Of a stretch of 21,604 nucleotides of DNA, positions 7,221 through 15,480 are shown piece after piece. The notes beneath the pieces were generated by a model that was given only the letters and a program-made list of their open reading frames with translations, was not told where the DNA came from and made no database searches. The stretch's first letter is position 1. Every line of letters starts with the position of its first letter. Location of the stretch: the IMG/VR virus record IMGVR_UViG_3300007511_001192, positions 1-21,604 of that record; one strand, given 5' to 3'. The stretch comes from a virus. Both the position numbers and the translations under genes were made by a program.

Positions 7221-8414
7221 ATGGGAATTCTTGATCAAGACATAGCGCAACAGCCGCCAGCCCAGATTGGGCCGCCCCCCTGGATGCAGCAGCAGCTAAT
7301 GCCGGGCGAATGGGACTGGCTTAACAACGCGCAGGACGCCAACATCCAGGCAGCCGCACAAGCGGCAGCAGGTCCACCCGGACCGACGAAGCCCATCCTT
7401 CCGGCCCCGCCGGTGCCGAGGGCCCCAGCAAGGAGCGTGTTTGCGCCGAACAACCCGAGGACTGGGTGGCGGGGAGTTGTTGACCGGATCAATGACTCAG
7501 GGTTTGTGCAGGGCCTTGAGAGGGGTCTGAATAGTCCGCTTACCAGGATGGGCCTGGCGATGATGCAGCAATCATCCATCCCTGGGCAGACCTTTGCTGG
7601 CGGCCTCGGCCAGGCAGGGCTGCAGACGTTGCAGAACATGAGGGCTCAGAAGGACCGTGAGCTAAAGCGTCAGCTCATGCAGGCGCAGATATACGGTGCC
7701 TATGCCGGGGCGGGTGGCGATCCGAAGACCGAGTTCGGCAAGATCGCAAGAGACCTAGCCCTGAATCGTATCACCCAGGAGGAGGCCGACAAGCTCCGCG
7801 AGAAGATCAATGTGGGCAACGTCCAGGACCAGTTCAAGCTGGAGGCTGATCTCAGGAAGGAATACCGATCGGCGACGGGCGACATTGATGAGGCCTTGCT
7901 GGCGATCAGTCAATCCGAGAACCTGATTTACGAGAACAACCCGGTATCGGTCATGGCCGCTTTCGTGTCTATGATTAAGTCGATTGATAACTCGACGGTA
8001 CGCGAGGGTGAGCTGCGGAACTTCGAGTCCGTGCGCGGTTACATGGGCAAGCTTGATAACCTGTACCAGAGAACCGTCGGCAGGGGGGTCTTCAGTGAGG
8101 ACACCATGATCGATATCCGCAATACCATCCGGGCATTGAGGGAAAACCTCGAGGCCGCTAAGGGCGAGCTGAGTACGTCCTTCAGGTCCACAGCAGAGGC
8201 CTATAAGCTCGACCCATCCAGGGTCGTGACCGGCTATATCCCGTCGAGCCCGCTGGGCCCCAGGGAGACGCCAGGCGTGTTGCCTCCAGGGTCGGACCGC
8301 ACAACCACGTCACCAGTCGTAGTGACCTCAGGTAATGGGGAAGGGGGCAACATAAAGGTTGAGCTTGTCCAACTGTCAAACGGGAACTGGGCTCTGCGAG
8401 AGGTGCCGGAATAA
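7221..8414 (+). CDS. Internal virion/ejection-type protein, Pro/Gln N-terminus and helical core
   Basis: This 397-aa product has a Gln/Pro/Ala-rich N-terminal third (to about residue 80). A segment GLERGLNSPLTRMGLAMM follows, then FAGGLGQAGLQTLQNMRAQKDRELKRQLMQAQIY, which is common in phage internal proteins. A long charged helical or coiled-coil region covers about 170-310. The C-terminal about 75 residues are Pro/Thr/Ser-rich. There is no enzyme motif. ATG 7221 has GGGG six bases upstream. It is probably ejected with the DNA or packed in the head or tail, as inferred from the neighbours. Confidence 0.7.
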   Translation: MGILDQDIAQQPPAQIGPPPWMQQQLMPGEWDWLNNAQDANIQAAAQAAAGPPGPTKPILPAPPVPRAPARSVFAPNNPRTGWRGVVDRINDSGFVQGLERGLNSPLTRMGLAMMQQSSIPGQTFAGGLGQAGLQTLQNMRAQKDRELKRQLMQAQIYGAYAGAGGDPKTEFGKIARDLALNRITQEEADKLREKINVGNVQDQFKLEADLRKEYRSATGDIDEALLAISQSENLIYENNPVSVMAAFVSMIKSIDNSTVREGELRNFESVRGYMGKLDNLYQRTVGRGVFSEDTMIDIRNTIRALRENLEAAKGELSTSFRSTAEAYKLDPSRVVTGYIPSSPLGPRETPGVLPPGSDRTTTSPVVVTSGNGEGGNIKVELVQLSNGNWALREVPE

Positions 8415-10573
8415 TGCCGCAAGAAGCACCAAGCCCACTGGTAGAGTTGGACAGGCCTGACCCGGAGCAACCCTTTCCGGGGAGTGGTTTTGATGTTCTG
8501 CCTGACGATCAGGGGGATATCCCCGCCGAGACGTTCACGTACATTGCGACCATGCCGAACGGCAAGCAGATGCAAATTACCGCCCGTTCAGTTGAGCATG
8601 CCAATCAGCTCCTTAATAGGATGATGAGTGACTCGTTGATGAACGACAGTCAGCTCGCGCGAGAGCTACGGGCGCCCACCAAGACGTCCGGTATGGTCCG
8701 TGCCGGCGCCCAGGGGCTGACGTTTGGATTCGCTGATGAGCTCGAGGCTATGGCCCGTGCCGGCTATCCGTACACCCTCGGCGAGACGGGCTACACTAGG
8801 AACGAACGCTACTATGATGTCATGGAAGACCTCCGCCGGCAGCGAGAGGATTTCCGGGCGGTACACCCCTGGCTCTCGTATGGCTCAGAGATGGCCGGCG
8901 CGATCGGGTCGGCTGCGGGACTACTGAAGACCGCCGGTACTGTCGCTCCTGGGGCTGTGCAGTCCTTCCAGGGGCAGCGAACTGGCGTACAGCTTGCGGA
9001 ACTCGGCCTCGCCGAGGGTGCCTTGTATGGTGCTGGCACCGCGGAGCCCGGCCAGAGAATGTCCGGTGGCCTGCAGGGGGGCGCGTTCGGCGCTGCAATG
9101 GCGCCGGCTATGGGTCTTGGTCTAGCCGCCGGGGCGGCAGGGGTCCGCAACACCTTCCAGTACCTGGCTGACCGGATCATGGGTACCGACCGCAATACGG
9201 CCATGATGATGGTTCAACGCGCTATGGACGCGGACAACATTACCCCTAACGAGGCCAGGCAGCTCCTGAAGCGGTACCAGGAGTACTCTGATGAGGCCAT
9301 GCCGATAGACGTCGGAGGGGCGAACGTCAGGGACCTGGGCCGTTACGCGGTCAGGTCGCCAGGTCCAGGGCGAGCGCGGGCGCTAGAGACTACCAGTGTC
9401 CGACTGCGGGGGTCGAACCGCCGAACCTCAATGTCGGCCCAGAGGGCGCTCCAGGGGGAGGTCTCCGGGCGCTCATTGGAAGATATTCAAAAGGCCGCCA
9501 TCAGAAAGGCGGCCCCGTTCTACAGGAAGGCCTACGAGACTGGCCTGGGCTTCGACCCAGAATTTAGAGCCTTCCTGAATAGCCCCGCGATGAAACCATA
9601 CGTCCGCACCGCGTCGGACAGGATTGCCACCGCGAGCCTTATGAAGGACTTCACGGAGGAGGTCGCCGGCGGCCACGTTGAGTACATCAACTATGTCCTG
9701 GGGGACCTGCAGGCAGCTATCGCCAGGGCGGTCAGGAACGAGGACGCTGACGCCGTTAGGTTTTTGACGCAGGCGAAAGGGAAAATAGAGGCCTACGTGT
9801 ACCCCAGGGTGCCGGCGTTCCAGAGGGCCAGGCAAATCTACGCTGATGAGAGGACCCTTGGCGATGCATACAACCTTGGGGTGGGCCTGTTCAAGGGCCA
9901 GGGCAAGGACCCTGAGATGATCCGTCCGCTGTTAGAGGCGATGGATGAGTCGTCACTTCAGTCGTTCCGTTTCGGGGCTCTAAAGTCAATCCAGGACGCG
10001 GTCGAGACAGTGAAATCCAACTCAGGAGCGGGCATAGGCAAGTTCGGTGAGAACGCCTCTATTCGGGTGCAAGAGCTCTTGCGGGAGCTTTTCCCGGACG
10101 AGGCAACCCTTAGCCGGTTTATTGACGACATTGAAATCGAGGAGGCTTTCCGCTCAACAGGTCAGAGCATACAGCAGGGGCGGGTTCCGACAGGCTACTC
10201 TGGAGACCCGCACACGTTTGGTCGTCAGGCGACCTCCGCCCTCGACCAGACCATGACCTCCGACAGGTGGTACCGCAAGCTGTACAGGTTCTTTCGCAAC
10301 AATGTTGACAACGAGGCTCCGCCCGAGGTCCTGGATGAGGTTATTAATATCCTGATGGACCCGAACATCATCGCCAAGGGAGGTTTTAATTACCAGAACT
10401 ACCAGATTCCAATTATGAAAAAGTTGCCCTTCTCGGCGGCCACAGCCAGCGCCGCGGCGCCGATCGCTGGTGGGGCGGCCAATAACGAGTACATCAATAG
10501 CTACCTTCCAGGCCTTCAGGGTCTCCAGCAGCTCGGCCTGCTGTCGGACTTTGACGGGGAGGCGGACAGGTAA
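8414..10573 (+). CDS. Large internal virion / DNA-ejection-type protein
   Basis: At 719 aa this is the largest product in the window. Residues about 96-170 hold MVRAGAQGLTFGFADELEAM followed by helical repeats ending in LSYGSEMAGAIGSAAGLL, a block I know from big internal proteins of podovirus-like phages. Gly/Ala-rich hydrophobic stretches near 150-170, 200-245 and 670-700 could insert in membranes. Between them lie long Arg/Glu-rich helical regions. No lytic transglycosylase catalytic motif is visible. Its ATG overlaps the previous stop (TAATG), and GAGAGG lies upstream. The likely role is part of the channel or cargo delivered into the host on infection; this is inferred from size, position and composition. 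Confidence 0.72.
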   Translation: MPQEAPSPLVELDRPDPEQPFPGSGFDVLPDDQGDIPAETFTYIATMPNGKQMQITARSVEHANQLLNRMMSDSLMNDSQLARELRAPTKTSGMVRAGAQGLTFGFADELEAMARAGYPYTLGETGYTRNERYYDVMEDLRRQREDFRAVHPWLSYGSEMAGAIGSAAGLLKTAGTVAPGAVQSFQGQRTGVQLAELGLAEGALYGAGTAEPGQRMSGGLQGGAFGAAMAPAMGLGLAAGAAGVRNTFQYLADRIMGTDRNTAMMMVQRAMDADNITPNEARQLLKRYQEYSDEAMPIDVGGANVRDLGRYAVRSPGPGRARALETTSVRLRGSNRRTSMSAQRALQGEVSGRSLEDIQKAAIRKAAPFYRKAYETGLGFDPEFRAFLNSPAMKPYVRTASDRIATASLMKDFTEEVAGGHVEYINYVLGDLQAAIARAVRNEDADAVRFLTQAKGKIEAYVYPRVPAFQRARQIYADERTLGDAYNLGVGLFKGQGKDPEMIRPLLEAMDESSLQSFRFGALKSIQDAVETVKSNSGAGIGKFGENASIRVQELLRELFPDEATLSRFIDDIEIEEAFRSTGQSIQQGRVPTGYSGDPHTFGRQATSALDQTMTSDRWYRKLYRFFRNNVDNEAPPEVLDEVINILMDPNIIAKGGFNYQNYQIPIMKKLPFSAATASAAAPIAGGAANNEYINSYLPGLQGLQQLGLLSDFDGEADR

Positions 10574-11698
10574 GTGCCGCAAATACGTGAGCTCCTGAGG
10601 GGGTCTCTTCTGAGCCCAAATAAGAACCCGGAAGAGGTCGAGATGTACATCGACCGACCCGAGGTTATTATCGAAGCGTTCGCTGACGGGGACACGACGC
10701 CGTCCGTCCTCTCAAGCGTGACGAGCGTCTTCAAGACTGCCAACACCAGCGCGACGACCATTACGACCTTTGACGACGGTCGCGTCGGCCAGGTTGTCGA
10801 TATTATCGTCGGGGATTCAAACACGACGTTTGATTTCTCCGGGGGCGGGAACCTGGTTAATGGCAACGGAGCTGATGTCACGCCGTCCTCAGGCAATCAG
10901 ATGAAGGCGATCTACGACGGAACGAACTGGTTCTGTATCGGCACCGGGGAGGTATCCGGTATTAATATCGTTGAGGACACAACCCCTCAGTTGGGCGGAC
11001 AGCTAGACGTAAACGGTCAGTCTATTAAGTTCGATGACAACGAAGATATTATTTTCGGCACTGGGGATGATGTTCGGATCGACTGGAACGGCTACCACCT
11101 GATCATCGGTGGTGTGACCTCCTCTGGGTATATCCATGTGATCGAGCGTACGCTAAAGATGATGAACTCCGACGCGTCGATGGAGCTTGCGCTGGTTCAC
11201 AACGGATCGAACGGATACGTCGGCACGGGCGTCAACAGCGGCCCGTTGCTTCTTGGGCATCAAGGGACCCCTACGGTCAAGACGCAGAGTCACTTGGCTT
11301 CTGGGAACACCTCTGGCGCGACCCTTATTAATCACGCCGCGGCGGATGTCGACATAGGGTTCAATTTGCTTCCGTCGTTTAATTTTAATGCGTCGGACAC
11401 CCTTGAGGCCCGGCATTGCGGCGCCATCACCGGCAAGACGGACACAAGTTCGTATACCTTAACCGGGCCGACATCAAGTGACACGGACTTTCCGGTGGGC
11501 GGGGTGGCTACTGTTGCCAATTTTGGTTCATCGACCAATTACTCCCTCGCGGATACTGCGTCATGCACAATGTACATCTGCGACGGCTCGAGCGTGTCAG
11601 ATATTTCCGGCAGTGCCGCACTGGCCCCTGGCGGGATGATAACTTTGTACAGGTACTCGACCTCTGCCATATATATAACCGGGTCCGGTGTCAGTTAG
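10574..11698 (+). CDS. Tail-fibre-like / receptor-binding candidate
   Basis: The 374-aa protein is nearly all beta-type sequence rich in Gly, Ser, Thr, Asn and Asp. The first half has a segment around GTNWFCIGTGE that is frequent in phage fibre and appendage proteins. Next comes VEDTTPQLGGQLDVNGQSI, a linker I recall from many marine phage tail fibres. The remaining C-terminal part is predicted to form a beta-rich tip. It lacks a recognisable chaperone or SGNH-hydrolase domain. The start is GTG 10574, immediately after the TAA of the previous gene, with GGGGAGG upstream. Position just before the lysis genes fits a distal tail protein. Confidence 0.72.
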   Translation: MPQIRELLRGSLLSPNKNPEEVEMYIDRPEVIIEAFADGDTTPSVLSSVTSVFKTANTSATTITTFDDGRVGQVVDIIVGDSNTTFDFSGGGNLVNGNGADVTPSSGNQMKAIYDGTNWFCIGTGEVSGINIVEDTTPQLGGQLDVNGQSIKFDDNEDIIFGTGDDVRIDWNGYHLIIGGVTSSGYIHVIERTLKMMNSDASMELALVHNGSNGYVGTGVNSGPLLLGHQGTPTVKTQSHLASGNTSGATLINHAAADVDIGFNLLPSFNFNASDTLEARHCGAITGKTDTSSYTLTGPTSSDTDFPVGGVATVANFGSSTNYSLADTASCTMYICDGSSVSDISGSAALAPGGMITLYRYSTSAIYITGSGVS

Positions 11699-12140
11699 CG
11701 CGTTTCCGTACGGCGTGATTGCCGGCGCTGGAGCCTCCGGGGATGTGGTCACGCTCTCCGGTGAGACCGGAATCCAGGACACTGTGTCGGGCGGTGGCAC
11801 CGCCAGGGCGGGGGTTAGGTTTAACTCTGACGGCACGATCGACAAGCGGGAGGCGTCAAGCTACACGCAGATTGACTCCAGCACCGACTGGATCATCCCG
11901 AATAGTTCAGCGCCCGATGATTACGAGATTCGCTGCGCGTCAATTACAGCCGGCGGCTGGACGGTGGCAGCCGCCTCCACCGGGACATGGGTGGCCCTGT
12001 CTTCCTCCAGGGAGTGGCGAGTCGAGGAGACGTCGGAAGACTCGTCCCAGACCTGTACCGCTGTATTTGAAATTCGTAAAGGGTCTGGTTCGGCAATAGA
12101 CTCGGCAACGTATCAAGCGACGGCAACACTGTTGCCATAG
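11688..12140 (+). CDS. Distal structural protein, beta-rich, function unknown
   Basis: The 150-aa product starts at GTG 11688 inside the last codons of the fibre gene (11-nt overlap). It reads as alternating strands and turns: ARAGVRFNSDGTIDKRE, then DWIIPNSSAPDDYEIRCA, and WVALSSSREWRVEE. From memory this pattern is shared by small proteins found beside tail-fibre genes in many phages and prophages. No catalytic motif is seen. A role as a fibre accessory or decoration protein is inferred only from position. Confidence 0.7.
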   Translation: MSVSAFPYGVIAGAGASGDVVTLSGETGIQDTVSGGGTARAGVRFNSDGTIDKREASSYTQIDSSTDWIIPNSSAPDDYEIRCASITAGGWTVAAASTGTWVALSSSREWRVEETSEDSSQTCTAVFEIRKGSGSAIDSATYQATATLLP

Positions 12141-12149
12141 GAGAAAAAG

Positions 12150-12281
12150 ATGGATGTAGACCCAAGACTTGCACTGTTCCTGGTGGGAATATTTACGGCG
12201 ATTGTTTTCGTCGGGTTCCGCCTCAAGGCGAACCACCCGGACAAGCGGATGATTGATTCTTTCAAAGAGCACATCTTCTGA
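12150..12281 (+). CDS. 43-aa single-span membrane protein of the lysis cassette
   Basis: ATG 12150 follows GGAG by six bases and encodes 43 residues. One hydrophobic helix (LALFLVGIFTAIVFVGF) is followed by a short basic/acidic tail ending KEHIF. The stop TGA (12279-12281) overlaps the CTG start proposed for the amidase, forming CTGA. A short one-span protein directly before an endolysin could be a pinholin, an anti-holin or simply a coupling gene; the sequence does not distinguish these. Confidence 0.7.
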   Translation: MDVDPRLALFLVGIFTAIVFVGFRLKANHPDKRMIDSFKEHIF

Positions 12282-12736
12282 GACGGGCGACAAAGTACAT
12301 AGTCGTCCACTGTTCAGCGACCCCGCCGAGCTCCGACATCGGTGCCGACGAAATTGAAGACTGGCACACCAACAGGGGCTTCGATGAAATTGGCTACCAT
12401 TCAGTTATCAGGCGTAGCGGGCGACTTGAGTTTGGACGTCATTTTGACGTACCCGGCGCACATGTCCGCGGGAAGAACTACCAGTCGGTAGGTGTTTGCC
12501 TGGTTGGCGGTGTCGACGAGGACGGGGAGCCTGAGGATAATTTTACGGAAGAGCAGATGTTTACCTTGGCGGTTCTTCTTGCGTCATTGAGAAGGGCGTA
12601 CCCCCGCGCGGAGGTTGTCGGGCACCGGGACCTGTCTCCCGACCTGAACGGTGACGGGGTTATAACTTCAGAAGAGTGGCTGAAATATTGCCCCTGCTTC
12701 GATGTGAGGGAGTGGTTAAATGAACAGGCCGAGTAG
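12278..12736 (+). CDS. N-acetylmuramoyl-L-alanine amidase, T7-lysozyme type (endolysin), CTG start
   Basis: The frame from CTG 12278 to TAG 12736 encodes 152 aa that align by eye with T7 lysozyme. The VVHCSAT opening carries the first zinc histidine. GYHSVIRRSG holds the catalytic tyrosine. VGVCLVGGVDEDG follows, then VVGHRDLSPD with the second zinc histidine, and KYCPCFDV with the lysine and cysteine ligand. Between histidine and cysteine sits DLNGDGVITSEE, a canonical 12-residue EF-hand-like calcium loop that T7 lysozyme lacks but that I recall in other phage amidases. The frame has a TGA at 12254 and no ATG, GTG or TTG before the HCSAT motif. CTG 12278 has AAAGAG about eight bases upstream and overlaps the previous stop. 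It cleaves the amide bond between muramic acid and L-Ala. Confidence 0.88.
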   Translation: MRRATKYIVVHCSATPPSSDIGADEIEDWHTNRGFDEIGYHSVIRRSGRLEFGRHFDVPGAHVRGKNYQSVGVCLVGGVDEDGEPEDNFTEEQMFTLAVLLASLRRAYPRAEVVGHRDLSPDLNGDGVITSEEWLKYCPCFDVREWLNEQAE

Positions 12737-12926
12737 CACCATCCAGGCGGCGGGCTTTGCCGGATTCCTGGCCGCAACGATCTTGCTATATATCAAGATC
12801 AGGTACCCAGAGATTTATGAGCAGATTCCAGCCAGCTACGAGCCGTACCTGATCGTCGGGATCAGCGTTATCGTCGGCTACTTCAAGAAAGAGAAAGTAC
12901 TGCCGATCGACAGGGACAAGGTCTGA
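12720..12926 (+). CDS. Small holin-like membrane protein
   Basis: The 68-aa product has two hydrophobic segments, AAGFAGFLAATILLYI and YLIVGISVIVGYF, separated by a polar loop, and ends with a charged tail KKEKVLPIDRDKV. This is class II holin topology. ATG 12720 lies within the last codons of the amidase (17-nt overlap) and is preceded by GGGAG. Next to an amidase and a second holin-like gene, it is probably a holin or an anti-holin. The family is not identified. Confidence 0.72.
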   Translation: MNRPSSTIQAAGFAGFLAATILLYIKIRYPEIYEQIPASYEPYLIVGISVIVGYFKKEKVLPIDRDKV

Positions 12927-13252
12927 TGTGGAGTTCAATTGCAAGCGGCATAGTGTCGTTTTTCTCGAAGCGTTCAGAGCGGAAGGACAGAATCAAAGAG
13001 GCAAAGGTTAATGCGGAAATCCAAAGGCTCGCCAACACCAGCGACCAATCAGGGTGGAAGGATGAGTACCTTGTGTTCTTGTGGTCCTTGCCGGCCATCA
13101 TGGCATTTGTCCCGAAACTTCAACCATACGTTCGCGAGGGGTTCCTCATTCTTGAGTCGACAACGCCAGATTGGTACGTCATTGGATGGCTTGGAATTAC
13201 TGGCGCAGTTTTTGGACTCAAGCGACTAATCGATTATCGAAAGCCGAACTGA
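12926..13252 (+). CDS. Holin of the GTA 3TM type
   Basis: The 108-aa protein has a charged N-terminal part (FFSKRSERKDRIKEAKVNAE), then GWKDEYLVFLWSLPAIMAFVP, a YVREGFLIL segment and WYVIGWLGITGAVFGLKRL. This order, a charged lead followed by W-K-D-E and three hydrophobic stretches, matches the GTA_holin_3TM family (PF11351) as I remember it. The ATG overlaps the preceding stop as TGATG. It would release the amidase through the inner membrane at the end of infection. Together with the 68-aa protein it may form a two-component holin system. Confidence 0.75.
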   Translation: MWSSIASGIVSFFSKRSERKDRIKEAKVNAEIQRLANTSDQSGWKDEYLVFLWSLPAIMAFVPKLQPYVREGFLILESTTPDWYVIGWLGITGAVFGLKRLIDYRKPN

Positions 13253-13283
13253 TGAGGGTGTGCTTTGCACTCAGGGGGCGTAA

Positions 13284-13508
13284 ATGCCTGACCTGAAAGT
13301 GGGCGCGATTGTCCGCATCGAATTCCTCGATCACGCACAGAGTTCTGACGATGCGATGCTCTTTGAGTGCTTCGGGCGCCTTACTAATATTTCAAAAACT
13401 GCGTACCGCGTTCATCACTGGCGATATGTCAATGATGTTGACCGGGCGGCGGATAACAACGCGAGCGAGAACGAGGACTGTTTTGCCATCGTTAAAAAGG
13501 CGGTGTAA
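13284..13508 (+). CDS. Small soluble phage protein, function unknown
   Basis: The 74-aa product (MPDLKVGAIVRIEFLDHAQS...) begins with a strand-rich segment and contains a CFGRLTNISKTAYRVHHWRY core, so a small beta-barrel-like fold is possible. GGGGG lies seven bases before ATG 13284. The last 26 nt overlap the next gene. I do not recognise a family. Confidence 0.65.
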   Translation: MPDLKVGAIVRIEFLDHAQSSDDAMLFECFGRLTNISKTAYRVHHWRYVNDVDRAADNNASENEDCFAIVKKAV

Positions 13509-14700
13509 ATCGCGAAATCCGAAGTTCTGCAATGTTGCGGGGCTGGACAAGTATTGCCGGACGGCAACCGAGCAGGAAATTATCGCGTCGGTCAAGAAGC
13601 ACCAGACCGTCACCAAGGCTGCCGAGGTTCTCGGCTATTCGGGCGAGCGATATCTTTACGCGGTAGTCTCCAGGGTGCGAAAGCGAGCGGAGGTCGGTGA
13701 CTTCGATCACGAGGGCATCGTCATCCCGGACGGCCACGAGATATCGGGTGTATCAAGCCTGGTGCGCCAGCCCACCGATGACGGCCAGGTGGTGCTGCAA
13801 TGGGTCAAAACGAAGGCTGATGCGAAGCTCGCCGAACGGCTGCTCGATGAGGCGCGAGCCGCAATGGTCGAGGGGCTGGGCCGCGAGAAGGCCGTCAAGC
13901 CACCAAAGGCGCAGCCGGATGACCTGCTGAACCTTTACATTCTCACCGACTATCATCTCGGAATGTACGCATGGGATCAGGAGACGGGCGGTGAGTCCTG
14001 GTCGACTGAGAAGGCCGAGGAGGTGCTGATGCGCTGGCTCGGTTACGCCATCAAGACCGCACCAGCGGCTCGTACAGCGGTCCTGGGGCAGCTAGGTGAC
14101 TTCCTACACTGGGATGGTGATATCTCTGGCCCCGTTACACCGCGAAACAAGCACGTTTTGGACGCTGACACGCGGTTTGCGAAGGTGGTCAGGGTGGCGA
14201 TCCGGGTCACGCGCAAAATCATCCAGGCGTTACTCAAGAAGCACGAGAGCGTCCACATCATCATGGCAGAGGGCAATCACGACCCGGCTGCGAGCGTGTG
14301 GCTCAGAGAGATGTTCTACGCCTGGTACGCCGACGAGCCGCGAGTGACCGTTGACCGATCGCCTGCGCCTTATTACGCCTACGAGCATGGCGACACGAGC
14401 TTGTTTTTTCATCATGGGCATAAACGCCGCCCGAGCCAGCTCGACGACGTTTTTGTCGGCAGGTTCCGCGAGATGTTTGGGCGCACCAAGTTCAGCTATG
14501 GGCACGCAGGACACATGCACCATGATCTCGTAAAAGAGGGAAATTTAATGCGCGTGGAGCAGCATCGAACCCTGGCCGCATCTGACAGTTACTCGAGTGG
14601 CCTCGGATTCACTTCAGGCCGATCCGCGCCGGTCATCACCTACTCGAAAAAGTACGGCGAGGTTGGTCGATTGCAGGTCACCCCGGAGATGCTTGCTTGA
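13483..14700 (+). CDS. HTH-metallophosphoesterase fusion, TTG start
   Basis: The core shows all calcineurin-like phosphoesterase motifs in order: LTDYHLG (D-x-H), LGQLGDFLHWD (G-D-x-x-x-x-D), IIMAEGNHD (G-N-H-D), FFHHGHK and YGHAGHMHHD (G-H-x-H). Residues about 25-75 (TEQEIIASVKKHQTVTKAAEVLGYSGERYLYAVV) look like a helix-turn-helix, so it may bind DNA. The substrate is unknown; a phosphodiester in nucleic acid or a nucleotide is likely. The frame opens at 13309, but that start is deep in another gene; TTG 13483 has GAGG six bases upstream and gives 405 aa. A CTG at the LDKYCRT segment is a possible later start. It overlaps the next gene by 4 nt. Confidence 0.85.
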   Translation: MPSLKRRCKSRNPKFCNVAGLDKYCRTATEQEIIASVKKHQTVTKAAEVLGYSGERYLYAVVSRVRKRAEVGDFDHEGIVIPDGHEISGVSSLVRQPTDDGQVVLQWVKTKADAKLAERLLDEARAAMVEGLGREKAVKPPKAQPDDLLNLYILTDYHLGMYAWDQETGGESWSTEKAEEVLMRWLGYAIKTAPAARTAVLGQLGDFLHWDGDISGPVTPRNKHVLDADTRFAKVVRVAIRVTRKIIQALLKKHESVHIIMAEGNHDPAASVWLREMFYAWYADEPRVTVDRSPAPYYAYEHGDTSLFFHHGHKRRPSQLDDVFVGRFREMFGRTKFSYGHAGHMHHDLVKEGNLMRVEQHRTLAASDSYSSGLGFTSGRSAPVITYSKKYGEVGRLQVTPEMLA

Positions 14701-14939
14701 GTGCGCGCGATAGCCAGGTTGCTGGTGATCACTACGTCAATATGCCGATTCAGCCGGCGGAGTATTGCGAGGCCAATGGGCTTTCCTATTGCGAGTCTAT
14801 GGTCGTTCGATACATCAGTCGCTGGCGAGACAAGAACGGGGTCGAGGACCTTAAAAAGGCGATCCACGTAATTGAACTATTGATTGAAATGGAGGCTGAA
14901 ACTTATGCCGACGTTTACGCAGGAAAAAACGCAGTTTGA
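14697..14939 (+). CDS. DUF3310 family protein
   Basis: The 80-aa product contains DHYVNMPIQPAEYCEANGLSY, then VVRYISRWRDKNGVEDLKKA, and ends in a helix HVIELLIEME. This is the standard pattern of the DUF3310 (PF11753) family found in many phages, including proteins with the name SaV-like. The biochemical role is unsettled. TTG 14697 overlaps the phosphoesterase stop as TTGA, which supports translational coupling. The next gene begins inside its end. Confidence 0.85.
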   Translation: MSARDSQVAGDHYVNMPIQPAEYCEANGLSYCESMVVRYISRWRDKNGVEDLKKAIHVIELLIEMEAETYADVYAGKNAV

Positions 14940-15105
14940 AATAGCGTGTGAGAGGCGCATCCACGAGCTCGAGGCGGAGCTTTCAGAGCTCCAGTCGGAT
15001 TGCGATGCAAAGGACAGCCTGATAGACGACCTTCGGGTCGAGCTTCACTCGAAGTCTGTGACCCTGAGTCGTGTTATCTCCGATCGGACCTATACACCTA
15101 GATAA
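14905..15105 (+). CDS. Coiled-coil protein, function unknown
   Basis: ATG 14905 is preceded by GGAGG nine bases away and gives 66 aa. An earlier in-frame start at 14884 has no such site. Residues about 15-55 (ACERRIHELEAELSEL onward) show a heptad pattern with regular Leu/Ile, a two-stranded coiled coil. The C-terminus is basic. It overlaps DUF3310 by 35 nt. No function is recognised. Confidence 0.65.
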   Translation: MPTFTQEKTQFEIACERRIHELEAELSELQSDCDAKDSLIDDLRVELHSKSVTLSRVISDRTYTPR

Positions 15106-15207
15106 ATGCACAGCCGCGACCAAACTTGTAACATGAAAGCAGGGAGGGACCGCCGGGATCGGTCGGGCGGAATGCTTAGTCGGCGCAATACGGGGCCTAA
15201 GGAACAG

Positions 15208-15480
15208 ATGGACACAGACAGTTTTCTGGTAAGAGTTTTGGAGTGGGCATGGGTGGCCGTCTTTGCGGTTATCTCAACCCTTTACCGGAAGGTGGTCGGC
15301 CTGGAAACCCAGCAAAAACTACTCGAGCAGAACCAGGACAACTACGAACGACGGCGCCAGGAGGACCGGGAGGTAAGGGCGGAGCATAAGGAGGCGGTGA
15401 TGGAAAAGATCGACCTTCACCACAAGGTCATTCTTGAGCGCGTCACGCGCGTCGAGACGCTAATCAAGAACGGGCACTAG
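15208..15480 (+). CDS. Membrane-anchored coiled-coil protein
   Basis: From ATG 15208 (AAGGA four bases upstream) the product is 90 aa. The N-terminus holds one hydrophobic helix (LEWAWVAVFAVISTLY), followed by a long charged helix with heptads (LETQQKLLEQNQDNYERRRQ and onward). This topology resembles haemolysin XhlA-like or i-spanin-like phage proteins, but there is no sequence signature that decides. An upstream in-frame ATG at 15106 lacks a ribosome binding site and adds a highly basic 34-residue lead; I prefer 15208. Its stop codon region overlaps the end of the convergent minus-strand gene by 21 nt. Confidence 0.65.
   Translation: MDTDSFLVRVLEWAWVAVFAVISTLYRKVVGLETQQKLLEQNQDNYERRRQEDREVRAEHKEAVMEKIDLHHKVILERVTRVETLIKNGH

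Noticed and set aside
13251-13295. 14-codon ORF between holin and the 74-aa gene
   Set aside because: Starts by chance overlap at TGATG, very short, no support for a product.
15438-15450. GCGCG-TCA-CGCGC hairpin as terminator between convergent operons
   Set aside because: Lies within the plus-strand coding sequence and lacks a T-run on either side.
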